This document shows, piece after piece, positions 32,777 through 40,756 of a stretch of DNA of 64,000 nt (its first letter is position 1; each line of letters opens with the position of its first letter). Origin of the DNA: SCN-69-37 sp044507065 (GTDB lineage: Bacteria > Acidobacteriota > Vicinamibacteria > Vicinamibacterales > SCN-69-37); assembly GCA_044507065.1 (NCBI GenBank), contig JBIQJY010000001.1, positions 1 to 64,000 on the forward strand, given 5' to 3'. The notes under the pieces are model-generated. The model ran no database searches, was not told the DNA's origin, and saw only the letters and a program-made list of their open reading frames with translations. The position numbers and the translations under genes are program-made.

Positions 32777-33946
32777 TCAAGAATGGGGCGCCCCGAGCGC
32801 CTGGTCCAGATCGGCAATGAGATCGTCGGGATGTTCGAGCCCCACCGACAGGCGGATCATATCCCGTGTGACACCCGCCGCCTCCAGCCCCGCGTCGTCG
32901 ATGCCGTAGTGAGAGGTCAGGACGGGCAGGCTGCAGATGCTCTCGACGCCGCCCAGGCTGGCGGCCCGACCGATGAGCCTCAGCCGATCGAAGACGACAC
33001 GGGCCGCCTCGAGCGTGCCGCCCGCGGCAAACGTCACCATGCCGCCAAACCCCTGCATCTGCGCCCGCGCCACGGCGTGATCGGGATGGGACGGCAGCCC
33101 CGGATAGTAGACCGCGCGGACACGCGAATCGGCCGAGAGCCACTCGGCCACCCGCCGCGCCGTGTCGTTCTGCCGCGCGATGCGAACGGCCAGCGTCTTC
33201 AGGCCCCGCGACAGGGCGTAGGCGGCCGACGGGTCGAGGATGCCGCCGATGAACTTCCGCGCCGGGGCAACCCGGTCGATGATTGCGCGCGAACCGGCGA
33301 GGACTCCCGCAATCACGTCGCTGTGACCGTTCAGGTACTTCGTCGCCGAGTGCATGACCAGGTCAATGCCCAGGTCGAGCGGACGCTGATTGAGTGGACT
33401 GGCAAAGGTGTTGTCGAAGATCGACGTGGCGCCCTGGCGCCGGCACGCCTCGGCAACCGCCCGGATATCGAGGCACCGCAACGTCGGATTGGTCGGCGAT
33501 TCGAACCACACCACCCGCGTCGACGACGTGACGGCCGCCGCCAGATCGCCTCCGGCCGGCACCACGCGAACCGTCACGCCAAAACGCGAGAGGAACTCGT
33601 GGACGAGGTGGAGCGTTCCGCCGTAGATGGCACCGCTCACCACCAGTTCATCGCCCGCCGACAACAGGCCGAACAGCGCCGTCGACGCAGCAGCCATGCC
33701 CGAGGCCGTGACGATGGCGGCCTCGGCGCCCTCGAGCGCGGCGACCTTGGCTTCGGCAGCCTCGACGGTGGGGTTTTCGTAGCGCGAGTAGAGATAGCCG
33801 GCGCGCTCGCCCGTCTGATACCGCTCCAACTGCGCGGCGTCCTCGAAGAGAAACGTCGACGTCTGGTAGATGGGAGTCGTCAGGGGGCGCGCGTCCGGGT
33901 TCGCCCCCTCTCCGCGGTGGATGACGTCGGTCTCGGGTTTCGTCAT
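32777..33946 (-). CDS. Trans-sulfuration family PLP enzyme (cystathionine gamma-synthase/lyase or methionine gamma-lyase)
   Basis: 389 residues. The PLP lysine is in MHSATKYLNGHSDV. Other landmarks are YLYSRYENPTV, EGAEAAIVTASGMAA, WFESPTNPTLR and IFDNTFASPLNQRPL. It makes or breaks C-S bonds in cysteine or methionine metabolism. Which reaction cannot be decided from these residues, and no partner met or cys genes adjoin it. The ATG at 33946 (MTKPETDVIH) is preferred over upstream frames overlapping the patatin-like gene. Confidence 0.87.
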   Translation of the reverse strand: MTKPETDVIHRGEGANPDARPLTTPIYQTSTFLFEDAAQLERYQTGERAGYLYSRYENPTVEAAEAKVAALEGAEAAIVTASGMAAASTALFGLLSAGDELVVSGAIYGGTLHLVHEFLSRFGVTVRVVPAGGDLAAAVTSSTRVVWFESPTNPTLRCLDIRAVAEACRRQGATSIFDNTFASPLNQRPLDLGIDLVMHSATKYLNGHSDVIAGVLAGSRAIIDRVAPARKFIGGILDPSAAYALSRGLKTLAVRIARQNDTARRVAEWLSADSRVRAVYYPGLPSHPDHAVARAQMQGFGGMVTFAAGGTLEAARVVFDRLRLIGRAASLGGVESICSLPVLTSHYGIDDAGLEAAGVTRDMIRLSVGLEHPDDLIADLDQALGAPHS

Positions 33947-33959
33947 GGCATGGTGCCGA

Positions 33960-35360
33960 TCAGCCGACCTCGGCCGGATCGGCGGCCGCGACGATCGGTT
34001 CAATCAGGTGGTGGAAGGCATCAGCGTAGCCCTGATGCAGCAGTTCGTTGACGGTCCGCCGGCGATCCGACGCGTCGTCGTAGACGCCGTCGAAATCGAA
34101 CGGACCGATGGGGTTGTGATCGGGCCGGATCACGAAGACGCTGGCAAACCGGCCGGCAGCCGCGGCAGTCGCATCGGCCATGGCGGCCGACTCGAACGAG
34201 CGCAGCAACTCGCCCATCCGCGCGCGCATGCTGATGGGCACCGACCGCATGCCATGCGGCACGGCCGGGGGCGGCGCCGGCCCGATGAGAATCACCTGCT
34301 CGACACCGATGATGGTGAGCTCTTCGACCAGACGCGTGGCGAGATCGGGCCGATCGCAGACGCGATGACGTTCCCCATGCCAGTAGCCATCGTCGGCGAA
34401 CTGCACGAGCGCCGGCGGCGTCGCCACGGGCAGGCGAAGCGCCCCGACAAGAAACCCGGCCAGTGTTTCGCGCTGGGGGCCGGTGAAGTCGACGACCTCG
34501 CCTTCGCGCGCGTCCACGCCGGCACGCGCTGCCTCCATTGCCGCCCGTCCCGAGGCCGACAGGATCGAACCGACCAGGTCGCGCCGCGCGTCGAGATCGT
34601 GCACGGCGATGAGGACTTCGTGGAAACCGGGCTGGCCGAAGTTGTCGGCGAGCACATCGACGTAGCGGCGGCCGACGTCGACGGCCTCCGGCCGCGGTTC
34701 GTGCGACGCCCCGCGCACGAGGCCCCACAGCAGATCGAGCCCGGTGGCGGACGGCTCGGTGGCATCGAGCGGCCAGGCCAGCAGCCGCCACCAGAACGAG
34801 CCGACCGCGCGCCGGCGCGATGGTTCGGTGCGCCAGGCGACGACCGCCGATGCGGCGAGCACGCCGCCCACGACGAGCACCCCCAGCACGAGCAGGCGCG
34901 GCACGACGGTGGGCATCATCGGCGGGCTGAACAGCCACTCGATGGCCGACGCGTACCACTGCACGAGATAGGCGGCCGCATCCGTCAGGCTCACCAGGGC
35001 CAGTGCCGTCGCCGCCACGTACACCAGTCCCGCCAGCACGAGCACGACGAGCGGCATGAGCAGGAGGACGAGGCAGGCCAGCAGCCCGAGGAACGCGATG
35101 CGAAGCGGTCGCCGCCAGCGATACGCATGGCGGAGGCGCGGCTGCGTCCACGGTCCGGCCTGATCCCAGACGCGCGCGCCGCCGTCGACCGCCATCGCGA
35201 GTGCCGTGACCACGCCCGCGCCATGGGCGGCGACGACATCGACCTTGATGCCGGATTCGGCAATCGCGCGCAGCGCGCCCGCGTGATAGGCGCCCGCCGT
35301 TCCCGCCCCCGACAGGACGACGCCCGTGCGGAGTCGCGGGGAGTAGGCGGAGGCGCTCAC
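33960..35360 (-). CDS. Patatin-like membrane protein lacking the catalytic serine
   Basis: 466 residues. The N terminus has a patatin-like oxyanion loop (LSGAGTAGAYHAGALRAI, residues 17-34). The nucleophile elbow, normally GxSxG, reads AAHGAG at about 44-49, with no serine. About three TM helices (roughly 85-195) interrupt the domain, followed by DDGYWHGERH and ELTIIGVEQVILIGPAP. Active lipase function is unlikely unless another residue substitutes; a lipid-binding or regulatory role is possible. The GTG at 35360 is four bases after the greA stop, so they are likely co-transcribed. Confidence 0.65.
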   Translation of the reverse strand: MSASAYSPRLRTGVVLSGAGTAGAYHAGALRAIAESGIKVDVVAAHGAGVVTALAMAVDGGARVWDQAGPWTQPRLRHAYRWRRPLRIAFLGLLACLVLLLMPLVVLVLAGLVYVAATALALVSLTDAAAYLVQWYASAIEWLFSPPMMPTVVPRLLVLGVLVVGGVLAASAVVAWRTEPSRRRAVGSFWWRLLAWPLDATEPSATGLDLLWGLVRGASHEPRPEAVDVGRRYVDVLADNFGQPGFHEVLIAVHDLDARRDLVGSILSASGRAAMEAARAGVDAREGEVVDFTGPQRETLAGFLVGALRLPVATPPALVQFADDGYWHGERHRVCDRPDLATRLVEELTIIGVEQVILIGPAPPPAVPHGMRSVPISMRARMGELLRSFESAAMADATAAAAGRFASVFVIRPDHNPIGPFDFDGVYDDASDRRRTVNELLHQGYADAFHHLIEPIVAAADPAEVG

Positions 35361-35364
35361 GATG

Positions 35365-35832
35365 CTACTGGTCTTCGTCGTGAATCGTGACGAGCGTGAC
35401 AATCGAGAATCGGCGCACGCCGCCGGGCGTGGGGACGACGACTTCGTCGCCTTCCTCGTGGCCGACGAGCGCACGACCGATCGGCGAGGCCACCGAGACG
35501 AAGCCGCCGTCGGGATCGGCATCCTCGGGCATGACGAGCTCGTAAACGAACTCGCGGTCGCCTTCGCGCAGCGTCAGTTTCGATCCGAACCCGGCGCGAT
35601 CGCGGGGAATGCGATCGAGGTTCATCAACTGGATCTGCGAGACGCGCATCCGCAGCATCGACACGTGCGCCTCGACGAACCGCTGGCGCTCCTTGGCGGC
35701 CGCGTACTCCGCATTCTCCCTGAGGTCGCCGAGTTCGCGGGCCCGCTGGATTTCTTTGGGAAGTTCCTGCGTCAGTTCCCGCTCGAGTTTGACGATCTCG
35801 TCCTCGAATCGTTTGATGAGACGTGCCTTCAT
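35365..35832 (-). CDS. greA: GreA-type transcription elongation factor
   Basis: 155 residues. An N-terminal coiled coil with the acidic tip GDLRENAEYAAAKERQ reaches the RNA polymerase active site and stimulates transcript cleavage. The C-terminal FKBP-like domain has SPIGRALVGHEEGDEV and ends in VRRFSIVTLVTIH. An extended -10 (TGCTAGCCT on the minus strand) lies about 12 bases before the ATG. It diverges from the methyltransferase gene across 65 bases. Confidence 0.93.
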   Translation of the reverse strand: MKARLIKRFEDEIVKLERELTQELPKEIQRARELGDLRENAEYAAAKERQRFVEAHVSMLRMRVSQIQLMNLDRIPRDRAGFGSKLTLREGDREFVYELVMPEDADPDGGFVSVASPIGRALVGHEEGDEVVVPTPGGVRRFSIVTLVTIHDEDQ

Positions 35833-35897
35833 GTCGTGAGGTTGAGGCTAGCACAGAAGGCCGGGAACGAACACCGGCGTCCGTTGTACTCTTGGAC

Positions 35898-36692
35898 GTG
35901 CCCGCCCTGCCGTCCCCGATCGCCAGCCGACGCCATCCATTCGTGCAGCGCTGCCGCCGCATTGCGGCGGGCCGCGGCGAGCCTGGCGACGTGCTGCTCG
36001 ACGGCGCGCACCTGATTACGGATGCCCTGGCGGCCGGCGTCCCGCTCGCTGGAGTGTTGGGAACCGAGCGCGCACTCGCGGCACTCTCCATCGGAACCGG
36101 GCATCACTTCCCCTGCTACACGGCCGCGGAGGACGTGGTCGACGCGGCCAGCCCCGTCCGGTCGCCGAGCGGCGTGGTTGCCGTGGCGTCGTGGCGACCT
36201 CAACCTGTCGCGCCGCTGCTCGACGTGCCCGACGCGGCTATCGTTGGACTTGTCGGCGTGCAGGATCCGGGCAACGTCGGCACCATCATCCGCAGTGCCG
36301 ATGCCCTGGGCGGATCGGGCGTCGTGGTGCTCGACGGCACGGCTGACCCCGGTGGCTGGAAAGCCCTGCGCGGCGCGATGGGCTCCACCTTTCGCATCCC
36401 GGTCGCCACGGGCGCGGCGACCGACGTTCTCGCGGCGGCAAAGGCCCGACGAGTGCGTGTGGCCGCGACGGTGGCTTCCGGTGGCGCGGCGCTCGACACC
36501 AGGGCACTCGCGCCGCCGCTCCTCGTGCTGATCGGCAGCGAGGGGACCGGCCTGCCGCCCGCGCTGATCGAGCAGGCCGACACGCGCGTGACGGTGCCGA
36601 TGCGTTCGCGCGTGAATTCGCTGAATGCCGCAACCACCGCATCGCTCGTCCTCTGGGAACTGACGCGTCCGGCCCGGGAGTCACGACAATGA
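35898..36692 (+). CDS. SpoU/TrmH family RNA 2'-O-methyltransferase
   Basis: 264 residues. An N-terminal L30e-like substrate-binding domain (about 1-95) is followed by a knotted SPOUT methyltransferase: GVQDPGNVGTIIRSADALGG (motif 1), LLVLIGSEGTGLPP (motif 2) and MRSRVNSLNAATTAS (motif 3). It methylates ribose in rRNA or tRNA; the site is unknown. The GTG at 35898 is chosen over longer frames because it aligns with the family N terminus; TACTCT five bases upstream may be a leaderless -10 box. It overlaps rarA by four bases. Confidence 0.88.
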   Translation: MPALPSPIASRRHPFVQRCRRIAAGRGEPGDVLLDGAHLITDALAAGVPLAGVLGTERALAALSIGTGHHFPCYTAAEDVVDAASPVRSPSGVVAVASWRPQPVAPLLDVPDAAIVGLVGVQDPGNVGTIIRSADALGGSGVVVLDGTADPGGWKALRGAMGSTFRIPVATGAATDVLAAAKARRVRVAATVASGGAALDTRALAPPLLVLIGSEGTGLPPALIEQADTRVTVPMRSRVNSLNAATTASLVLWELTRPARESRQ

Positions 36693-38020
36693 GTTCGCTG
36701 TTTCCCGACGAAGAAGCTGCAACACCCGCGGGCACGCCCCTTTCCGAACGCATGCGCCCCCGCACGCTCGACGATGTCGTCGGGCAGGAGTCGCTGCTCG
36801 GTCCGGCTCGCCCGTTGCGGCAGGCCCTCGATCGGGGACTGCTCCATTCGCTGGTGCTCTGGGGGCCGCCCGGCACCGGGAAGACCACGCTGGCACGCCT
36901 GATGGCAACGGTGGCCGGCGTGGACTTCGTGGCCTTCAGCGCCGTGACCTCGGGCATCAAGGAAATCAAGGACGTGATTGCCGCCGCCGAGCGCCGCCGG
37001 CACATGACGGGGCGGCGCACGGTGCTGTTCATCGATGAGATCCATCGGTTCAACAAGGCGCAGCAGGACGCTTTCCTGCCGCACGTCGAGGCCGGGACCA
37101 TCGTGCTCATCGGCGCCACGACCGAGAACCCCTCGTTCGAGGTCAACTCCGCCCTCCTGTCGCGCGCGCGCGTGTACGTGCTCGAGCCGCTCACGACCGA
37201 ACACCTCGTGACGATCCTGCGCCGCGCCTGCACCGACAGCGAACGCGGCCTCGGCAACCTCCAGGTCGACGCCGACGACGACGCCCTGGCGGCGCTTGCC
37301 ACACACGCGAACGGCGACGCCCGCGTGGCGCTCAACGTGCTCGAGCACGCCGTGGGACTGCTGCCGGTGGGGACCGGTGGACGCCGGCGCCTCGACAGGG
37401 CGGCGCTCCAGGGACTCATCGAGCGGCGCGCGCTGCGCTACGACAAGAGCGGCGAGGAGCACTTCAACCTCATCTCCGCGCTGCACAAGTCGGTGCGCAA
37501 CAGCGACGCCGATGCGGCCGTGTACTGGCTCGCCCGCATGCTCGAGTCGGGCGAGCCGCCGATGTACCTCGCCCGCCGCTTCGTGCGGATGGCGTCCGAG
37601 GACATCGGGAACGCGGATCCCCGAGCGCTCGAGATGGCCCTGGCCGTCAAGGACGCGGTGCACTTCCTCGGCATGCCGGAATGCAATACGGCGCTTGCGC
37701 AATGCGCGATCTACCTGTCGGCCGCGCCGAAGAGCAACGCGGTCTACCGCGCCTACGGCGCCGCGGCGCGCGATGCATTGACCGACGAAGCCTCTCCGGT
37801 ACCGCTGCACCTGCGCAACGCCCCGACCTCGCTGATGAAGGGCCTCGACTATGGCAAGGGCTACAAGTACGCCCACGACGAGGCGGATGGCGTGGCGAAC
37901 ATGTCGTGCCTGCCGCCGCATCTCGACGGACGACGCTACTACCAGCCGACCGACCGGGGCATCGAACAACGGATCAAGGACGCACTCGAACGGGCGCGGA
38001 GCGTGCGGACGAAGGGCTAG
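36689..38020 (+). CDS. rarA: Replication-associated recombination protein A
   Basis: 443 residues of the clamp-loader-like AAA+ ATPase RarA/MgsA, acting at stalled replication forks. Walker A GPPGTGKTTLARLM, Walker B VLFIDEIHRFNK, sensor GATTENPSFEVN and arginine finger LLSRARVYVLEP. The C-terminal domain has YDKSGEEHFNLISALHKSVR. The ATG overlaps the stop of the methyltransferase gene (ATGA); the 3' end overlaps the convergent inositol-monophosphatase-like gene by four bases. Confidence 0.96.
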   Translation: MSSLFPDEEAATPAGTPLSERMRPRTLDDVVGQESLLGPARPLRQALDRGLLHSLVLWGPPGTGKTTLARLMATVAGVDFVAFSAVTSGIKEIKDVIAAAERRRHMTGRRTVLFIDEIHRFNKAQQDAFLPHVEAGTIVLIGATTENPSFEVNSALLSRARVYVLEPLTTEHLVTILRRACTDSERGLGNLQVDADDDALAALATHANGDARVALNVLEHAVGLLPVGTGGRRRLDRAALQGLIERRALRYDKSGEEHFNLISALHKSVRNSDADAAVYWLARMLESGEPPMYLARRFVRMASEDIGNADPRALEMALAVKDAVHFLGMPECNTALAQCAIYLSAAPKSNAVYRAYGAAARDALTDEASPVPLHLRNAPTSLMKGLDYGKGYKYAHDEADGVANMSCLPPHLDGRRYYQPTDRGIEQRIKDALERARSVRTKG

Positions 38021-38838
38021 CCGGGACCCAACACCGCCCGGATCGCGTCCGACATGGGCGCGCTGCGCGCGACAATCGTGATCTGGTTGTGCGAGCGCAC
38101 CGTATAGGGGCGGCCGTCGAGGTGACGCACCGAACCACCGGACTCCGAGAGAATCAGTGCGGGCGCCGCGTGGTCCCAGGGCAGCAGGCGGTAGTAGACG
38201 GCGAAGTCCTTGTGGCCGCGAAGGATATCCGTGTACTCGACGGCCGCGCAGGCCGAGTCGGCCAGGATGTCGAACTCGCGCGAGGCCGCCGCCGTCACGC
38301 GGTTGCGGATGTCCGGCGGCATGTAGCGCACGAACAGCGAACCACGCGGGGCGTCGTCGGACGCGTCGGATGGAACGCGGATCCGCTGGTCGTTCAGCCA
38401 CGCGCCGCCGCCGGCCTCGGCCACGAACATGGCCCCGCGCGCGGGCAGCATGATCCAGCCCGCCTGCGTCGTCCCGCCCGCCACTCGCGAGACCATGACA
38501 CCGAACCCGTCGTCTCCGCGCGCGAAGTTCTTCGTGCCGTCGATGGGGTCGACGATCCAGACCGGCTCGTCGCCTGACGCCGCAAGCAGCAGCTCGGGCC
38601 GCGCGTGCACGGCCTCCTCCCCCACGACGACCGCACCCGGGTCGAGGCGCTCGAGCTGTCGCGTCAGCCACGCCTCGACGTCGCGGTCCACCGCGGTGAC
38701 GAGGTCCTGCCGATCGGCCGACGTCGACTTGTCCTCGATGTCCTCGGGCCGCAGGTGGCGAAACCTCGGCAGGATCAACGACGCGGCGGCCTCGGCGATG
38801 AGCGCGGTGACGGCCTGGATATCCGGCGCCTTCATCAT
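38017..38838 (-). CDS. Inositol monophosphatase family protein
   Basis: 273 residues, Mg2+-dependent phosphatase fold. Motifs GEEAV, WIVDPIDGTKNFARG and WDHAAPALILSESGG carry the metal ligands. It could dephosphorylate inositol 1-phosphate (the product of the inositol-phosphate synthase at 10206), histidinol phosphate, or pAp. Only distant linkage supports the inositol reading. GATCAT seven bases before the ATG may be a -10 box. It overlaps rarA tail-to-tail. Confidence 0.88.
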   Translation of the reverse strand: MMKAPDIQAVTALIAEAAASLILPRFRHLRPEDIEDKSTSADRQDLVTAVDRDVEAWLTRQLERLDPGAVVVGEEAVHARPELLLAASGDEPVWIVDPIDGTKNFARGDDGFGVMVSRVAGGTTQAGWIMLPARGAMFVAEAGGGAWLNDQRIRVPSDASDDAPRGSLFVRYMPPDIRNRVTAAASREFDILADSACAAVEYTDILRGHKDFAVYYRLLPWDHAAPALILSESGGSVRHLDGRPYTVRSHNQITIVARSAPMSDAIRAVLGPG

Positions 38839-38911
38839 CGACCCGATGATCCCACACGCGCGCCGTCGCGTGCCCCGCGCACGTCAGGCGCTGACGCCAG
38901 GCCGGCGCACC

Positions 38912-40672
38912 TCACCCGTTGAAGTACACGTAGGCGAACAGGATCAGCAGCAGTACGGCAGCCGTCCCGAGCACGTCGGGGCGCCCCCAGCTCGCGCGAG
39001 TCTCGGCGCGGTCCTCGGCGCTGACGGTGGCAAACGTCAGGCCCGCGATCTGCTGTGCGGGCGGTGGCGCCGTCGCATAGCTCACACCAATCAGCACCGC
39101 GCACGACACGACGAAGATCACGAGGCTGTAGTACTGGAAGTAGATGTTGTTGACGATCCAGAGGAACGAGCCGACATCGTAGCCGCCCGCGAGTCCGCCA
39201 ATCCCGAGCGTCACGGGCGTGTCGACCAGCAACCGGAAAGCGCCGAGCGCGAAGCCCACCACCAGTGCGGAGAAGCAGCCTGCCGCGTTGAGCCGCTTCA
39301 TGAACACGCCCAGGAAGAACACGGCCGCAATCGGCGGCGCCAGGTATCCCTGGACACCCTGGAGATAGTCATAGAGGCCGCGCGCACCCTGAATGACCGG
39401 AATCCACAGCAGGCCGATGACGATCAGGACGATGGTCGCCACACGGCCGACCCAGACGAGCTGTCGTTCGCTCGCGAGCGGCCGCCACTTCCTGTAGAAG
39501 TCCATGGTGAAGAGCGTCGAACTCGCGTTGAACACGCCGGCCAGCGAGCTCATGAGCGCGGCCAGCAGGCCCGCTACGACAATCCCCCGCACGCCCGGCG
39601 GCATCACGTACTGCACGAGCAGCGGAAAGGCGCCCTGCGCGGCCACCGGGATGACGTTGCCGTCGGCGTCGAGCAGCGTCTCGAGGCCGGTGGCGCCCTT
39701 GCGCGCCAGGGCCAGGGCCACCATCCCGGGCACGATGAAGATGAAGACGGGCAGAAGCTTCAGGAAGCCGGCGAAGATCGTCCCCCGTCTGGCCTCGGTG
39801 ACGTTCGGCGCCGAAATCGCGCGCTGGACGATGTACTGGTCCGTGCACCAGTACCACAGCCCGATGATCGGCGCGGCGAAGAGCATCCCCACCCACGGGT
39901 AGTTGCCATTGAAGTACCACGCCATCCGACCGGGTTCGATCACCGGCGCCCACGTGCCCTGCACGCCATCGGGAATCAGCGGTTTCCAGAGATTGAACAT
40001 CTCCGAGCCCAGCACGTTCCGGAGCTCGCCCCATCCACCGACAGCCGCGAGGCCATACCAGGTGAGCAGGCCCGCCCCCAGCACCAGCACGCCGGTCTGG
40101 AGCGCGTCGCCGTAGGCCACGGCCCGCATCCCGCCAAGCGTCGTATAGAGCCCGGTCGCGAGAATGACGGCGACCGATCCAATCCAGAAGCTGTTGAAGA
40201 CGGTGCCGCCAATCTGGATACTCAGCTCCGGCAGCAGCGCGCCGAAGACCACGCCGCCGGCGAAGATGCCGACGGCAATCTTCGTCAGCACGTAGGCCAC
40301 GAGCGAGATCATCGAGAGTACCCACCGCGAGGCCGGCGAGAAGCGCCGCTCGAGGAACTCGGGCATCGTGAACACGCGCGACCGCATGTAGAACGGCACG
40401 AGCACCCAGCCGAGCACCAGCACGCACCAGGCGTGCAACTCGAAGTGCGCCAGCGCCACGCCGCTCGTGGCGCCCGATCCGGCCAGGCCGACGATGTGCT
40501 CCGACCCGATGTTCGACGCGAAGATCGAGGTGCCGACGAGGAACCAGCCCAGGTTGCGCCCGGCCAGGAAGTAGTCGGTGGAGGTGTTCCGGTTCTTGAG
40601 GAGCACCCACCAGTTCAGGCCGAAGAGCGCAACGAAATAGAGACCGACGATGACCCAGTCAAGTGTCGTCAT
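38912..40672 (-). CDS. Sodium:solute symporter (SGLT-like)
   Basis: 586 residues with 13-14 TM helices of the SSS family. TSTDYFLAGRNLGWFLVG and IFASNIGSEHIVGLAGSGA in the first helices, then WILATGLYTTLGG-like and WYWCTDQYIVQRAISAPN, are typical of SGLT-type sugar or myo-inositol cotransporters. It would use the sodium gradient for uptake. A TATCAT -10 box lies about 15 bases before the ATG. Substrate unproven. Confidence 0.9.
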   Translation of the reverse strand: MTTLDWVIVGLYFVALFGLNWWVLLKNRNTSTDYFLAGRNLGWFLVGTSIFASNIGSEHIVGLAGSGATSGVALAHFELHAWCVLVLGWVLVPFYMRSRVFTMPEFLERRFSPASRWVLSMISLVAYVLTKIAVGIFAGGVVFGALLPELSIQIGGTVFNSFWIGSVAVILATGLYTTLGGMRAVAYGDALQTGVLVLGAGLLTWYGLAAVGGWGELRNVLGSEMFNLWKPLIPDGVQGTWAPVIEPGRMAWYFNGNYPWVGMLFAAPIIGLWYWCTDQYIVQRAISAPNVTEARRGTIFAGFLKLLPVFIFIVPGMVALALARKGATGLETLLDADGNVIPVAAQGAFPLLVQYVMPPGVRGIVVAGLLAALMSSLAGVFNASSTLFTMDFYRKWRPLASERQLVWVGRVATIVLIVIGLLWIPVIQGARGLYDYLQGVQGYLAPPIAAVFFLGVFMKRLNAAGCFSALVVGFALGAFRLLVDTPVTLGIGGLAGGYDVGSFLWIVNNIYFQYYSLVIFVVSCAVLIGVSYATAPPPAQQIAGLTFATVSAEDRAETRASWGRPDVLGTAAVLLLILFAYVYFNG

Positions 40673-40687
40673 TGTTTTGTGGCGGGA

Positions 40688-40693
40688 ATGATA
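40688..40693 (-). promoter_or_regulatory. Candidate -10 box of the sodium:solute symporter gene
   Basis: TATCAT on the minus strand, preceded by AAG and followed by a 15-base A/C-rich stretch to the ATG at 40672. No -35 element is clear. The same GTATCATT string occurs upstream of recO near 50506. Confidence 0.35.
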
Positions 40694-40756
40694 CTTGATG
40701 GAGAGCCGCTTGCGCGACCCGGCGCCGGGAGGGCGGGCCCGGGGCCCCCTATCGGG

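Noticed and set aside
36200..38857. 885-codon minus-strand frame antisense to rarA
   Set aside because: It has no recognisable domain outside the short part that matches the real inositol-monophosphatase-like gene in another frame; rarA is unmistakable on the plus strand.
40730..40756. GGGCCCGGGGCCC hairpin after mutL as an intrinsic terminator
   Set aside because: No following T-run on the minus strand and the stem is short and ambiguous; not enough to call a terminator.
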